Assembly: GCF_000193205.1 (NCBI RefSeq)
Contig: NC_015278.1
Span: forward strand, 1,364,001 to 1,428,000
Origin: Aerococcus sp. Group 1
GTDB lineage: Bacteria > Bacillota > Bacilli > Lactobacillales > Aerococcaceae
Direction of reading: 5' to 3'
DNA: 64,000 nucleotides
A program made the position numbers and the translations under genes. A model generated the notes under the pieces. The model saw nothing but the letters and a program-made list of their open reading frames with translations, was not told the DNA's origin and searched no databases. Of the stretch, positions 18,021-27,201 are shown in pieces (positions within the stretch are counted from its first letter, which is position 1; each line of letters begins with the position of its first letter).

Positions 18021-18632
18021 TTATTTTAAGGTAATATATCTTAAGGCGACCCGAATAGCATCTGCGGTGTTATCGACCTCTGAAAAATCGCCTTTTTTGA
18101 TCACTTGGTCGATCTCCCGCTTAGCGTAACCAAGACTGTTTAGGGCTGCTTCTAATTCAATCATCATCTGACTTGACTCTGATTGATCAGAAATGACTTC
18201 TTGGTCAGCAGGAAGCGCTTCGGATTTAAGGCGGCTGAGCTTACTTTGTAAGTCTAAGATGATCTGTTGAGCAGTTTTTTTACCAACGCCGGGAAACTTG
18301 GTTAAGAATTTGACATTTTCCGATTCAATCGCTGCAATAAAGCCGGCTTGGTCACCATAAGCTAAAATTGATAAAGCACTCTTAGGCCCGATTCCCGAAA
18401 CACTTATCAATTGTAAAAAGAGTTGTTTCTCGGCCTGATCAAAAAAGCCATACAGGCGTATGGCATCCTGGCTAACCGCTTGGTAGAGCCAAACTTGCAC
18501 CTGTTGGCCTTTTTGATCACTTAAGCGATAAGGATTTGGAAAATAAATATAATAGGCAAGTCCCGCCGTTTCAACGACTACCGCTTCACTAGTTAAATCA
18601 ACAAGTAATCCCTTGATATATTGGTACATCAC
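18021..18632 (-). CDS. ruvA: Holliday junction DNA helicase subunit RuvA
   Basis: A 203-residue protein with the OB-fold start MYQYIKGLLVDLTSEAVVVE, the helix-hairpin-helix pair (SVSGIGPKSALSIL and FPGVGKKTAQQIILDL) and a C-terminal three-helix domain that contacts RuvB. It binds four-way junctions. An extra Met precedes the family start and either could be used. Confidence 0.95.
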   Translation of the reverse strand: MMYQYIKGLLVDLTSEAVVVETAGLAYYIYFPNPYRLSDQKGQQVQVWLYQAVSQDAIRLYGFFDQAEKQLFLQLISVSGIGPKSALSILAYGDQAGFIAAIESENVKFLTKFPGVGKKTAQQIILDLQSKLSRLKSEALPADQEVISDQSESSQMMIELEAALNSLGYAKREIDQVIKKGDFSEVDNTADAIRVALRYITLK

Positions 18633-18641
18633 TCAACCTCA

Positions 18642-19079
18642 TTACTCCACATATTTTTTGTAGTCACTATAGCCAGCTTGGTCCATTTCTTCATAGGGAA
18701 TAAATTTTAAAGCAGCAGAATTAATACAGTATCTTAACCCCCCTGCTTCACTTGGACCATCAGTAAAGACATGTCCCAAATGAGAGTCTGCTGCTTGACT
18801 TCGTACTTCAGTACGAACCATGCCATGTGAAGTATCTTGGTGCTCGTTAACAACATCCTCTTCAATAGGTTGGGTAAAAGCTGGCCAACCACAACCAGAA
18901 TTGTATTTTTTACTGGAAGAGAATAAGGGTTTTCCATCCACAATATCTACGTAAATTCCCTTTTCAAAAAATTCATCATAGTCACCTGAAAAAGGACGTT
19001 CAGTGGCTTGATTTTGAGTCACTTCATAAGCTAAGTCACTAAGTTCTTTTAAACGAGCGGTTTTTTCTTCTTGATTCAT
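18642..19079 (-). CDS. msrB: Peptide-methionine (R)-S-oxide reductase MsrB
   Basis: A 145-residue MsrB with [15 protein letters not shown] (CGWP motif), the [21 protein letters not shown] signature and the active-site position C-terminal in [11 protein letters not shown]. It repairs methionine R-sulfoxide. The CxxC zinc pairs of some MsrB are absent, as in many Firmicutes. It lies 9 bases upstream of ruvA and 62 bases downstream of mutL, probably cotranscribed. Confidence 0.95.
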   Translation of the reverse strand: MNQEEKTARLKELSDLAYEVTQNQATERPFSGDYDEFFEKGIYVDIVDGKPLFSSSKKYNSGCGWPAFTQPIEEDVVNEHQDTSHGMVRTEVRSQAADSHLGHVFTDGPSEAGGLRYCINSAALKFIPYEEMDQAGYSDYKKYVE

Positions 19080-19141
19080 AGCAGTCTCTCCTCTTTCTTT
19101 AATTTGCTTTATTTTATCATAACTAGCAGATAATCCCTATA

Positions 19142-21040
19142 TTATTGATTCTTAGGACTTTCATGGGCATCTTGAATCCGTTTGAAGCTGCGTTCGATTT
19201 CATAATTAGAATAATGGATTAAAACGGGACGTCCGTGGGGACAATTATAAGGGTTCTCACAGTAAGTCAGGTCATCTAACAATTGCCGGGCTTGACGATC
19301 ATCTAAATAATGGTTAGCTTTTATCGAAAACCGGCAAGACATCATAATAGCGGTTTTTTCCCGGTAGGTATTGACCGAAAAATCTTTATTTTCAATGGCT
19401 AGTTGGATCATGGAATCAATGTGTTCTTGGACCTGGTCACTCCCCATCCAAGCGGGATGGTAGTTGACTAAAAATTGATTGGGGCCAAATTCTTCAATGC
19501 CAATCCCCATAGCCCGTATCCGATCTAAGACTTGTCTGACATCATGACTTTCTGATGAGGGATAGTCTAAAACTAAAGGAACCAGTAATTCCTGGCTAGC
19601 TGTATCCATATCACCGATAGCTTCGCGGAAGTATTCATATTTAATCCGTTCTTGAGCCGCATGCTGGTCAACTAAATACATCCCGGTTTCATCGGAACAG
19701 ACCAAATAAGAAGCCTGTAATTGGCCGACATAGTCCAGTTGAGGGAAGCTTGGATTCCTCTGACCTTGGACTTGCCCCTCTTCATGATTAGGGCTAGCTG
19801 GCTTAAGATCACTAGGTGTGGTTGTGCTTGGTGGGAAACTTGCTCTATGAGCGCCCTTCCCTTGGTCAGCTGTCTGGGTTTCCGCTTGCCAGTCTTTGCC
19901 ATGGTCTGTTTCCTTAACTAGGAAAGCTTCATTCTCAGCTGGCTCTACTTGATTTTTAAAATCAAAACGCAGTTGCTGGCTATCTTCTTGACTTTTTAGA
20001 TCAATGCTGGCTTGGTGGTTAGCTGTCTCAGTAATCTCTTTCTTACCTATATCGGGGATCCTTCTTAGGGGAGATAGTCTCTCCTGAACACTGCTTTGGA
20101 TGAGGTCGTAAAGTTCTTCTTCCTTACTAATGCGAATCTCTTGTTTGGTTGGATGGACATTAACATCAAGTAATTGGGCATCTGTAGAAATATTAAGGAC
20201 AGCTATGGGATAACGGCCAATCATTAACTTAGAAGCGTAACCCTTGATAATTGACTGACTGAGGACATAGTTTTTGATATAGCGGCCGTTAACAAATAGG
20301 GACATATAATTGCGTGAGGCCCGGGTAAGTTCTGGTTTAGAAATATAACCGCTGAGTTGAAAATCATGGTCCTCATTCTCAATCGCTAACATGTCTTGAG
20401 CCTGTTTAAAACCGTAAACTGCAGCGATAACTTCTTGGAGCCGGCCCTTGCCATTGGTCTTTAGTAGTTTCCTGCCATCATGAGTATAAGTAAACCGTAT
20501 ATCAGGGCGGGCCATGGCTAAACGGTTCACGACATCCGTAATATGAGAAAGTTCGGTACTTAATTGCTTAATGTGCTTTAAGCGGGCTGGGGTATTATAG
20601 AATAAATTTTCTACTCGGATGGTTGTTCCTTGCCGTAAATGCGAAGGACGATACTCTACTTCATCGCCCCCAATTAAGCTGATAGAGGAGCCCTCTTTTC
20701 CATCACTGGTTTCCAGCGAAACTTCAGCCACTGAGGCGATCGAGGGTAAGGCTTCACCTCGAAAGCCCAAGGTTTTGATCCGAAAGAGGTCTCGTGAATG
20801 ATAGATTTTACTGGTAGCATGGCGTTTAAAGGCCAACTTCACATCTTCCCCACTCATTCCTAAACCATTATCAATGACTTGGATGCTCTTCAAACCAGCC
20901 TCTTCGACTTTGATATCGATACTGGTTGCCTGGGCATCAATCGCATTTTCTAAGAGTTCTTTTACCACGGAAGCTGGCCTTTCGACCACTTCCCCAGCGG
21001 CAATCTGATTAGCAACTTGTTCAGGAAGTTCGTGGATCAT
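19142..21040 (-). CDS. mutL: DNA mismatch repair protein MutL
   Basis: A 632-residue GHKL ATPase. N-terminal motifs are IAAGEVVERPASVVKELLEN, DNGLGM and FRGEALPSI. A Ser/Pro/Gln-rich linker covers about residues 340-440. The C-terminal dimerisation domain has the endonuclease motif DQHAAQERIKYE, found where MutH is absent. It nicks the new strand after MutS recognises a mismatch. One base separates it from the mutS stop, so the pair is cotranscribed. Confidence 0.96.
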   Translation of the reverse strand: MIHELPEQVANQIAAGEVVERPASVVKELLENAIDAQATSIDIKVEEAGLKSIQVIDNGLGMSGEDVKLAFKRHATSKIYHSRDLFRIKTLGFRGEALPSIASVAEVSLETSDGKEGSSISLIGGDEVEYRPSHLRQGTTIRVENLFYNTPARLKHIKQLSTELSHITDVVNRLAMARPDIRFTYTHDGRKLLKTNGKGRLQEVIAAVYGFKQAQDMLAIENEDHDFQLSGYISKPELTRASRNYMSLFVNGRYIKNYVLSQSIIKGYASKLMIGRYPIAVLNISTDAQLLDVNVHPTKQEIRISKEEELYDLIQSSVQERLSPLRRIPDIGKKEITETANHQASIDLKSQEDSQQLRFDFKNQVEPAENEAFLVKETDHGKDWQAETQTADQGKGAHRASFPPSTTTPSDLKPASPNHEEGQVQGQRNPSFPQLDYVGQLQASYLVCSDETGMYLVDQHAAQERIKYEYFREAIGDMDTASQELLVPLVLDYPSSESHDVRQVLDRIRAMGIGIEEFGPNQFLVNYHPAWMGSDQVQEHIDSMIQLAIENKDFSVNTYREKTAIMMSCRFSIKANHYLDDRQARQLLDDLTYCENPYNCPHGRPVLIHYSNYEIERSFKRIQDAHESPKNQ

Positions 21041-21041
21041 C

Positions 21042-23629
21042 CTAATCCTCCTCGCTTAGTTTCCTCTGTAATTGGTTCAATAATTCTAAGGCTTCAATAG
21101 GTGATAAATGATTAATATCGACAGCATCTAGCTGGTCTAAGACATAATCTTCACTAGCTTTCTTTTGATTGAAATTTTCTTGGTCAGTGAAGAGATTAAG
21201 CTGCTTAGGCTCTGCCCCTTTAGCGGCTTCACTCTCCAAGTCAGATAAAATATTAGCTGCATTGGCTAATAAGCTCTTAGGTAAGCCAGCCAGCTTAGCA
21301 ACATGAATCCCATAACTCTTATCTGCCGGGCCATCATAAACCTTATGAAGAAAGACCACTTCACCATCTTTTTCAATGGCGCCGACATGAATATTCTTAA
21401 GGGCCGGTAAATGATTATCCAAATCAGTCAGTTCATGGTAATGGGTTGAAAAGAGCACCTTCGCCTTAAGATGGTCGTTTAAATACTCTAAAATAGCTTG
21501 GGCTAAGGCAATGCCATCATAAGTCGAAGTCCCCCGCCCAATTTCATCAAAGAGTAACAAAGATCGGTCAGTCGCATGTTGAATAGCCTGGTTAGCTTCC
21601 ATCATTTCGACCATAAAGGTACTCTGTCCCGCTTGCAGGTCATCAGTTGCCCCAATCCGAGTAAAGATCTGGTCAAAAATAGGTAGGGTTGCTTGACTCG
21701 CGGGCACAAAACTTCCCATTTGCGCCATGATCACGGTAAGCCCCAGTTGGCGCATGTAAGTGGATTTTCCTGACATATTTGGGCCAGTAATTAATAGAAT
21801 GCAAGTGTCTTTATCCATGATGATGTCATTAGGAACAAAATCATCTCGGCCTAGGGTCTCTTCAACCACTGGGTGGCGGGAATCTTTAAGCAATAAGGCC
21901 CGGTCTTCTCTACTAAAATGAGGACGCACATACTGGTTTTGTTCGCTAATTTCCGCTAGGGACTGGATCACGTCCACCTGGGCAACAGCCTGGGCGATGG
22001 CTTGTAGGTCTTTTTGGTAGACTTTTATCTTTTCTCTCACCCCAAGGAAAAGCTCATATTCCAGGTCAACTGATTTTTCCTGAGCTTCCAAGATCCGATA
22101 TTCCATTTCCTTTAGTTCTGGGGTAATAAAACGTTCAGCATTAGTTAGGGTTTGCTTTCTCTCATAACGACCTTCTGGTAAAAGATGAAGGTTAGCCTTA
22201 GTTACCTCGATATAATAACCAAAAACCTTATTATAGCCAATTTTTAAAGATTTAATCCCGGTCGCTTCACGCTCCTTGGCTTGCAGGTTAGCAATCCATT
22301 CTGATCCGTGGCGAATCGCCTGACGATAGTCATCCAGCTGATCACTAAAGCCATCCCTAATAATGCCACCTTCAGTAATCGATATATTAGCTTCCGGATC
22401 AATAGCGCTTTCGATGGTTTCAACCACTTCTGGTAGGGCTGCCAGGCTGTTAAGGAGCTTGTTCCAAACACCGGTTTCTTGTCTATCACTTGGATTATCT
22501 TGGATAGCTTGTAAATTTTCAGAGACTTGGGGAACCTTTTTCAAGGAATTCATCAATTGCAGGAGCTCGCGGGCATTGACCTGCCCCATTGAGATCTTAG
22601 CCACTAAGCGCTCTAAATCGTAGACCCCAGAGAGATTTTCTTGGATATTGCGCCGTTCAAAGAAGGCGTCGATCAAGGATTCTACTTGGTCTAGGCGCTC
22701 TTCAATCGTTGCTTGGATAATAAGAGGCCGGTCCAGCCACTGTCTTAGCAAACGTCCGCCCATGGCGGTTTTAGTCTCATCGAGAAAATGCAGTAAACTT
22801 CCTGAACGTTTCTGAGTTCGAATGGATTCGGTTAATTCTAAATTGCGTTTAGCAAAATAGTCCATATGCAAGTAATAGTCTAACTCATAGGACTCCGCTT
22901 GGCGCCAGTGGTTAACCATACGAAACTGGGTACTATAAACATAGGCCATCAATACCCGCAAAGCCTTAAGCTCAATACGATGCTTAATATTTTGAGTAAT
23001 TTTTTCAAAGGCAGTTTCCGGTAATTGATCGAGGGTTTTACGATTAATATAGGAAGCGGTGAAAGGAAAGAGCTGCTCGAGTTGGGCCAAGTCTTCTTCA
23101 CGCAGTTCATGGTAAAAGACAACTTCCTTGGCTTGAATTTGTGAGAATTCTGTTAACAACATTTCAAAAGCAGACATATGGGTCACTTTCAGCTCGCCTG
23201 TTGAAATATCAGTATAAGCTAAAGCATAGGCGCCTTCTTGATGTATAATCGCACAAATAAAGACATTTTCCTTATCGCTAGAATTGTAATAAGTCCCCGG
23301 GGTAATCACCTTGATCACCTGGCGGTCCACCATGCCCTTGGCTTGTTTAGGGTCTTCCATTTGTTCAGCGATGGCTACCTTATAACCTTGGTTGACTAGG
23401 GTTTTCACATATTCGTCCGCTGAATGATAGGGAACACCGCACATGGGAATGGGATCATCCGCATTCCGATTTCGACTCGTTAGGGTAATTTCTAATATCT
23501 GTGCCGCTTTTTTGGCGTCATCATCAAACATTTCATAAAAATCGCCCAGCCTAAAAAATAAAAAGGCATCGGGATATTGATCTTTGATCTGATAGTATTG
23601 CTCCATCATTGGTGTTTTTTCTTCGCCAT
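21042..23629 (-). CDS. mutS: DNA mismatch repair ATPase MutS, frameshifted at codon 5
   Basis: The main frame gives 855 residues from an ATG-ATG pair at 23609, with the mismatch-reading motif FFRLGDFYEMF and Walker A GPNMSGKST. There is no ribosome site there. An ATG at 23629 with AAAGGATG upstream reads MAKKKHQ then stops in the TGA overlapping ATGATG. One more base in the A6 run (23615-23620) gives MAKKKTPMMEQYYQIKDQ, the normal family start, 862 residues. Even as read, the ATGATG overlap would allow reinitiation, losing only seven residues. It begins the mutS-mutL unit. Confidence 0.93.
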
Positions 23630-23756
23630 TGTTTACATCCTTTAATCTTAACTTTTTACAATCCTATCTATTCTAACACAGAAAAGCAAAGGGTGAAATT
23701 CACAGCTTTAATAATTCGTGATAAAATAAAAGCTAAAAAAAGGAAAGGAATTAATC

Positions 23757-24383
23757 ATGTTAAAGCACTTATATCTCATGCGCCACGGCGAAACGGAATT
23801 TAATTTGGAGAACCGCGTACAGGGCTGGTGTGATTCCCCTTTAACTGAAAAAGGCATCCGACAAGCCGAGCTGGCTAGAGATATGCTAAGAGAACGGGAA
23901 ATCACTTTTACCCATGGCTACAGCTCACCACTTGATCGAGCGATTACGACTCTAAAACACGCTATTCCTAATCCCATGCCCACAGAAACAGTCCCCGGCT
24001 TAAAGGAATGGGGCTTCGGTTCACTAGAAGGGCAATCTCGCGACCTCATGCCTAAACCTCTCTCAGCACCTAAAACGGATGATTACTATTGTCAATATGG
24101 TGGTGAGAGAGCTAGCGAAGTCTGTCAACGCATTAACCATAGCCTCCAAGCCATCATGACAAAAGAGGATAGCCAGCAAGTCTTAGCAGTCGCTCATGGG
24201 GCTGTTATCTACCAATTTGTAAAAGATTTCCTTCCTGAGCCAGCCTCAGGAATTGGCAACTGCGAAATCTTTCACTTTGTTTACGATTTCAACACCTTCA
24301 CTTTTATAGAAAATATGAAGCCTTATCGGGAGATGGCCGTGTCTGGTGAAAATTTATTTGCAAAATCGGACAAAACGTTATAA
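23757..24383 (+). CDS. Histidine phosphatase family protein
   Basis: A 208-residue phosphoglycerate-mutase-like enzyme. It has the phosphohistidine motif LMRHGETEFN, a following arginine (NRVQGWCDSPLTEKG), the SSPLDRAITT segment and the second His in AVAHGAVIYQF. Members act as small-molecule phosphatases or phosphoglycerate mutases; the length and sequence here fit the broad-specificity phosphatase group. AAAAGGAAAGGAA precedes the start. It is divergent from mutS. Confidence 0.85.
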   Translation: MLKHLYLMRHGETEFNLENRVQGWCDSPLTEKGIRQAELARDMLREREITFTHGYSSPLDRAITTLKHAIPNPMPTETVPGLKEWGFGSLEGQSRDLMPKPLSAPKTDDYYCQYGGERASEVCQRINHSLQAIMTKEDSQQVLAVAHGAVIYQFVKDFLPEPASGIGNCEIFHFVYDFNTFTFIENMKPYREMAVSGENLFAKSDKTL

Positions 24384-24414
24384 GATATACTTTGTTGCTA
24401 ACTTAGTTTAGCCG

Positions 24415-24502
24415 GGAGAAGTAGCGAAGAGGCCGTAACGCGCTTGACTCGAAATCAAGTTGTCGGGAAACCGGCACGTGGGTTCGAATCCCACCTTCTC
24501 CG
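24415..24502 (+). tRNA. tRNA-Ser, anticodon CGA
   Basis: The acceptor arm GGAGAAG (24415-24421) pairs with CTTCTCC (24495-24501). The anticodon stem CTTGA/TCAAG encloses the loop CTCGAAA with CGA at 24450-24452. A long variable arm (GTCGGGAAACCGGC) is typical of class II tRNA-Ser, and the T loop is GGTTCGAATCC. CCA is not encoded. It would read UCG. The 3' flank looks like an integration scar. Confidence 0.96.
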
Positions 24503-24630
24503 TAGTCAAATTTTCAAAAATACCCAATAACCCCCAATTGTTGTTAAATCAGCGTTTCTAAGGGTTTCGATTTCCTAACAATTTTTAATAATCGCCAACT
24601 TTTACCCAAAAATATATAACTTTTTTACAT

Positions 24631-24638
24631 CAAAAATA
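24631..24638 (+). repeat. Left target-site duplication of the ISL3-family element
   Basis: CAAAAATA here is repeated exactly at 26284-26291. The 8-bp length is that expected for ISL3-family insertion. Confidence 0.93.
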
Positions 24639-24653
24639 GGTTCTATAATATTT

Positions 24654-24696
24654 GGTGTTGATGGGAGCCAACGGCTCTTCATTGGCACCATTTTTT
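24654..24696 (+). terminator. Terminator-like hairpin at the left end of the ISL3 element
   Basis: GGTG (24654-24657) pairs with CACC (24686-24689), GATG with CATT, and GAGCC (24665-24669) with GGCTC (24673-24677) around AAC. TTTTTT follows. It lies between the IS end and the transposase start and would stop transcription entering from outside. Confidence 0.7.
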
Positions 24697-24762
24697 GATA
24701 CACAAAAAGCCATGGAAGGCCTATACTGAAAATACAATCCAAAACACAGAAAGGCGGATTCC

Positions 24763-26043
24763 ATGACTCAATCTAATTGTATACAAAATCTCTTTAATAT
24801 AAAAGATGAAAATATTGAAATTGAAGATAAAGTAGTGGAGGAAAAGAAAAATAATATCATTCATAAGGTTATTTTTGGAACCTTAACTAACCATCCTTCT
24901 CACTGTTCCCATTGCGGACATATCAACGAATCACAAGCTGATATCGTTAAAAATGGATTTTATTCAAGCGATATCTTACTAACGACCATTAATGGAGGTC
25001 AACCCGTTACTTTGCGTCTTAAAAAGCAACGTTTCTTTTGTAAGCACTGCCAAAGGACTTTTAATACTGAAACCCCCATAGTGGCAGCTAATTGCTATAT
25101 TTCTAAAGCGCTAAAAACTGCGATTACTTTTGCTCTTAGTGAAACGATAGCGATGACTCTTATCGGTAAACAACACAATGTTTCTGTATCGACGGTGATT
25201 CGTCTTCTAGAAGAAAGAGGGAAAGCATTACTACCTAAATTTAATTATTTGCCCCAGTGCCTTTCTTTTGATGAATTTAAATCAGTGAAAAATGTTAGTG
25301 GCGCGATGAGCTTTATTTTTATTGATCCCCTAAACCATCGGTTAATTGATATTGTTGAAAATCGACAAAAGAACGAATTAATCCACTACTTTATGCGTTT
25401 TTCTTACAAAAGTCGACAAGCTGTCAAAATAGTTACGATTAATATGTATAGCCCTTATATTGAAGTTATCCGCGCTTGTTTCCCTAATGCAAAGATACTA
25501 TTTGATCGTTTTCACGTTATTCAACATCTTAATCTGGCAATCAACTCCGTACGTATTCAACTGATGAATCATATTCGCTATCAATCACCACGTGATTATC
25601 GCAAATTAAAACAGTTATGGAAGTTACCTTTAAAAAATGAATGGGAACTTGACTATAAAAACTTATATACACATCGACTTTTTGACGGTCTCGTTTCAGA
25701 ACAGATGATTGTCGATTACCTCATCAATTTATCTCCCGAATTGTCACGTACCTATACCTATGTTAATCGCCTAAAATACAGTATTTATACCCATGACATT
25801 CAGTCATTTAAAGACTTACTCATTGAAGTCAAGAAGTACACTTTTCCACGTAGAGTACGAACTATTTTTCAAACCTTAGAAAGATATCAAGAAGGTATTT
25901 GTGAAGCTTTAACGTATACTTTGTCTAACGGTCCAATAGAAGGAATGAACAATAAAACGAAACTGATCAAGCGCACAGGTTATGGCTACCATCGTTTTGA
26001 TCATTTAAGAATACGTATAATAATGGCTTCTCGCTTGGTATGA
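24763..26043 (+). CDS. ISL3-family transposase
   Basis: A 426-residue transposase. The N-terminal zinc-ribbon region has C48xxC51 and C93xxC96, followed by an HTH around residues 125-150. The DDE catalytic residues are best placed at Asp170 (SFDEFKS), Asp238 (LFDRFHV) and Glu383 (NGPIEGMNNK). It cuts and joins the IS ends. The start follows AGAAAGGCGG. No frameshift is visible and the length is typical, so it is probably active. Confidence 0.94.
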   Translation: MTQSNCIQNLFNIKDENIEIEDKVVEEKKNNIIHKVIFGTLTNHPSHCSHCGHINESQADIVKNGFYSSDILLTTINGGQPVTLRLKKQRFFCKHCQRTFNTETPIVAANCYISKALKTAITFALSETIAMTLIGKQHNVSVSTVIRLLEERGKALLPKFNYLPQCLSFDEFKSVKNVSGAMSFIFIDPLNHRLIDIVENRQKNELIHYFMRFSYKSRQAVKIVTINMYSPYIEVIRACFPNAKILFDRFHVIQHLNLAINSVRIQLMNHIRYQSPRDYRKLKQLWKLPLKNEWELDYKNLYTHRLFDGLVSEQMIVDYLINLSPELSRTYTYVNRLKYSIYTHDIQSFKDLLIEVKKYTFPRRVRTIFQTLERYQEGICEALTYTLSNGPIEGMNNKTKLIKRTGYGYHRFDHLRIRIIMASRLV

Positions 26044-26283
26044 AATGATTTCCAACCTCGTTCACTCACTTTTTCAGAAGCAGCATAATCTTTGTGGTAT
26101 TTATTCATTATTTATAATATTGCTTTCTCACTCTCTGTCTTCGCCTACGGCGAAAAAATAAGAAACAAGAGGCCTTTTAATCGTACCCTTTTTCACCTAT
26201 CAGAAGCTATTAAAAAATGCCATACCATTTCTGATATGACATTAATTATAAAAATTCCTATCAACACTATTTGACAGAGAACC

Positions 26284-26291
26284 CAAAAATA
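26284..26291 (+). repeat. Right target-site duplication of the ISL3-family element
   Basis: CAAAAATA, an exact copy of 24631-24638, directly follows the right inverted repeat. Confidence 0.93.
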
Positions 26292-26308
26292 TTGCCATGC
26301 CAGCACGT

Positions 26309-26333
26309 AGCGCCCCTCGAGGGTGCTTTTTTT
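26309..26333 (+). terminator. Rho-independent terminator
   Basis: AGCGCCC pairs with GGGTGCT (one G-U) around CTCGA, followed by seven T. Without the IS it would lie downstream of tRNA-Ser and may be that gene's terminator. Confidence 0.8.
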
Positions 26334-26483
26334 CTATAACTTTTCCCCTTCTTGCCCTATATTGAAAAGCACTTTTAAAATAAGTTGTGACTACTTAAAA
26401 ATAATTAATTCCAAAATAAATCGTACAAATCTCGTACAAGTTTTTCTCCCCCCCACTATCGGGTTTATAGAAGAGAATGAATG

Positions 26484-26507
26484 AGCGGTCACCAGAACCG
26501 CTTTTTT
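26484..26507 (+). terminator. Rho-independent terminator
   Basis: AGCGGT pairs with ACCGCT around a short loop, followed by TTTTTTA. No rightward gene immediately precedes it. Confidence 0.7.
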
Positions 26508-26611
26508 ATTGCGCTTTTTTAGAACTTTGGTCTGCTTTCCCTCAATAGAAGTACACAGCCTCAGTTTTTACATTGTAATATCCTAGAATCACATCCTAAG
26601 TTAACAAGCAT

Positions 26612-26645
26612 AATAAAAAGCCCAAGCTCTAATTGAACTTGGACT
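26612..26645 (-). terminator. Terminator of the LPXTG gene remnant
   Basis: On the minus strand AGTCCAAG pairs with CTTGGGCT, followed by TTTTTATTA. It lies just after the stop of the sortase-signal ORF at 26669. Confidence 0.8.
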
Positions 26646-26668
26646 ATAGCTGTCTCAAGGCATGCTAA

Positions 26669-27077
26669 TTATTTGCGACGTTTCAAGACAGTTGCTCCAG
26701 CTGCGGCTAAGGCAAGGCCAAAGCCTGTAAAAGATGCAGCAACTACATCAGTTTTAGGTAAAACAGAATGAGTAGCCGGTGCAAAGGTCGCTTTAGCGGT
26801 CGAAGATTTTTCTTCCTTAGGAGCTAAGGCTAGGACTTTATCTGTCTTGGTATCTTTATTTTGATTTGCTGTCACTGGATCATTTGTATCAGAAGCAGTC
26901 ACTAAAAGTTGAAACTTGTGAACCTTCTTCTGCAGTCACTGACTTATCACTATCGCTAGATGGAGCAACAGCTGTAGGAGTTGCTAGTGTAGGTGCTATA
27001 GCAGCACTAGGTTGGCTAGTTGGAGTAACAAGCGGAGTGAAATAAATCATAAAAACTAACAATTTAGACCAAGTCAC
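26669..27077 (-). pseudogene. Remnant of an LPXTG cell-wall-anchored surface protein
   Basis: The downstream part (26669-26902) ends in a classic sortase signal: LPKTD, a hydrophobic stretch rich in Ala, Gly and Leu, then KRRK. The upstream part (26889-27077) is a low-complexity Thr/Ser/Pro/Ala stretch (TPTSQPSAAIAPTLATPTAV) typical of wall-spanning regions. The two are in different frames, overlapping at 26889-26902. No signal peptide, start site or ligand-binding domain is present, and the 5' end abuts the rny terminator. It is a 5'-truncated, frame-broken tail. Confidence 0.8.
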
Positions 27078-27083
27078 ATAAAA

Positions 27084-27130
27084 AATAAGCGAACCGACCT
27101 TTCCAATAGGGATTTATCGATTCGCTTATT
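27084..27130 (-). terminator. Terminator of rny
   Basis: On the minus strand AATAAGCGAA pairs perfectly with TTCGCTTATT, followed by TTTTTATG. It lies about 70 bases after the rny stop. Confidence 0.88.
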
Positions 27131-27201
27131 ATTTCATTCTGGAATTTACTACTCCAGATTTCTTTATTTTTAATCAAAGCTTATTGTATAGCTTAGGTAA
27201 T

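Larger units (their letters stand above)
24639..26283 (+). mobile_element. ISL3-family insertion sequence, apparently intact
   Basis: The 1645-bp element is bounded by imperfect inverted repeats. The left reads GGTTCTATAATATTTGGTGT, and the right end read inward is GGTTCTCTGTCAAATAGTGT; both continue TGATxGGA. Perfect 8-bp direct repeats CAAAAATA flank it. It carries one full-length transposase gene and a terminator-like hairpin at its left end. About 240 bases after the transposase hold no convincing gene. Exact duplications and the open transposase frame suggest a fairly recent insertion. Confidence 0.94.
26292..26614. other. Gene-free stretch right of the ISL3 element
   Basis: No coding frame is convincing here. 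It holds two rightward terminators (26309-26333 and 26484-26507) with nothing evident for them to terminate except the upstream tRNA. It also holds the 8-base repeat TCGTACAA at 26421-26428 and 26432-26439, one helical turn apart. Together with the tRNA-Ser it looks like the scar of a lost integrated element; that reading is inference. Confidence 0.5.

Noticed and set aside
24763-26043. ISL3 transposase as a marker of a larger composite transposon
   Set aside because: No second copy of the ends or cargo gene is present within the window.
26092-26274. 60-residue rightward ORF at the right end of the ISL3 element
   Set aside because: It has no ribosome site, ends in the terminal inverted repeat, and has no protein-like pattern; probably chance.
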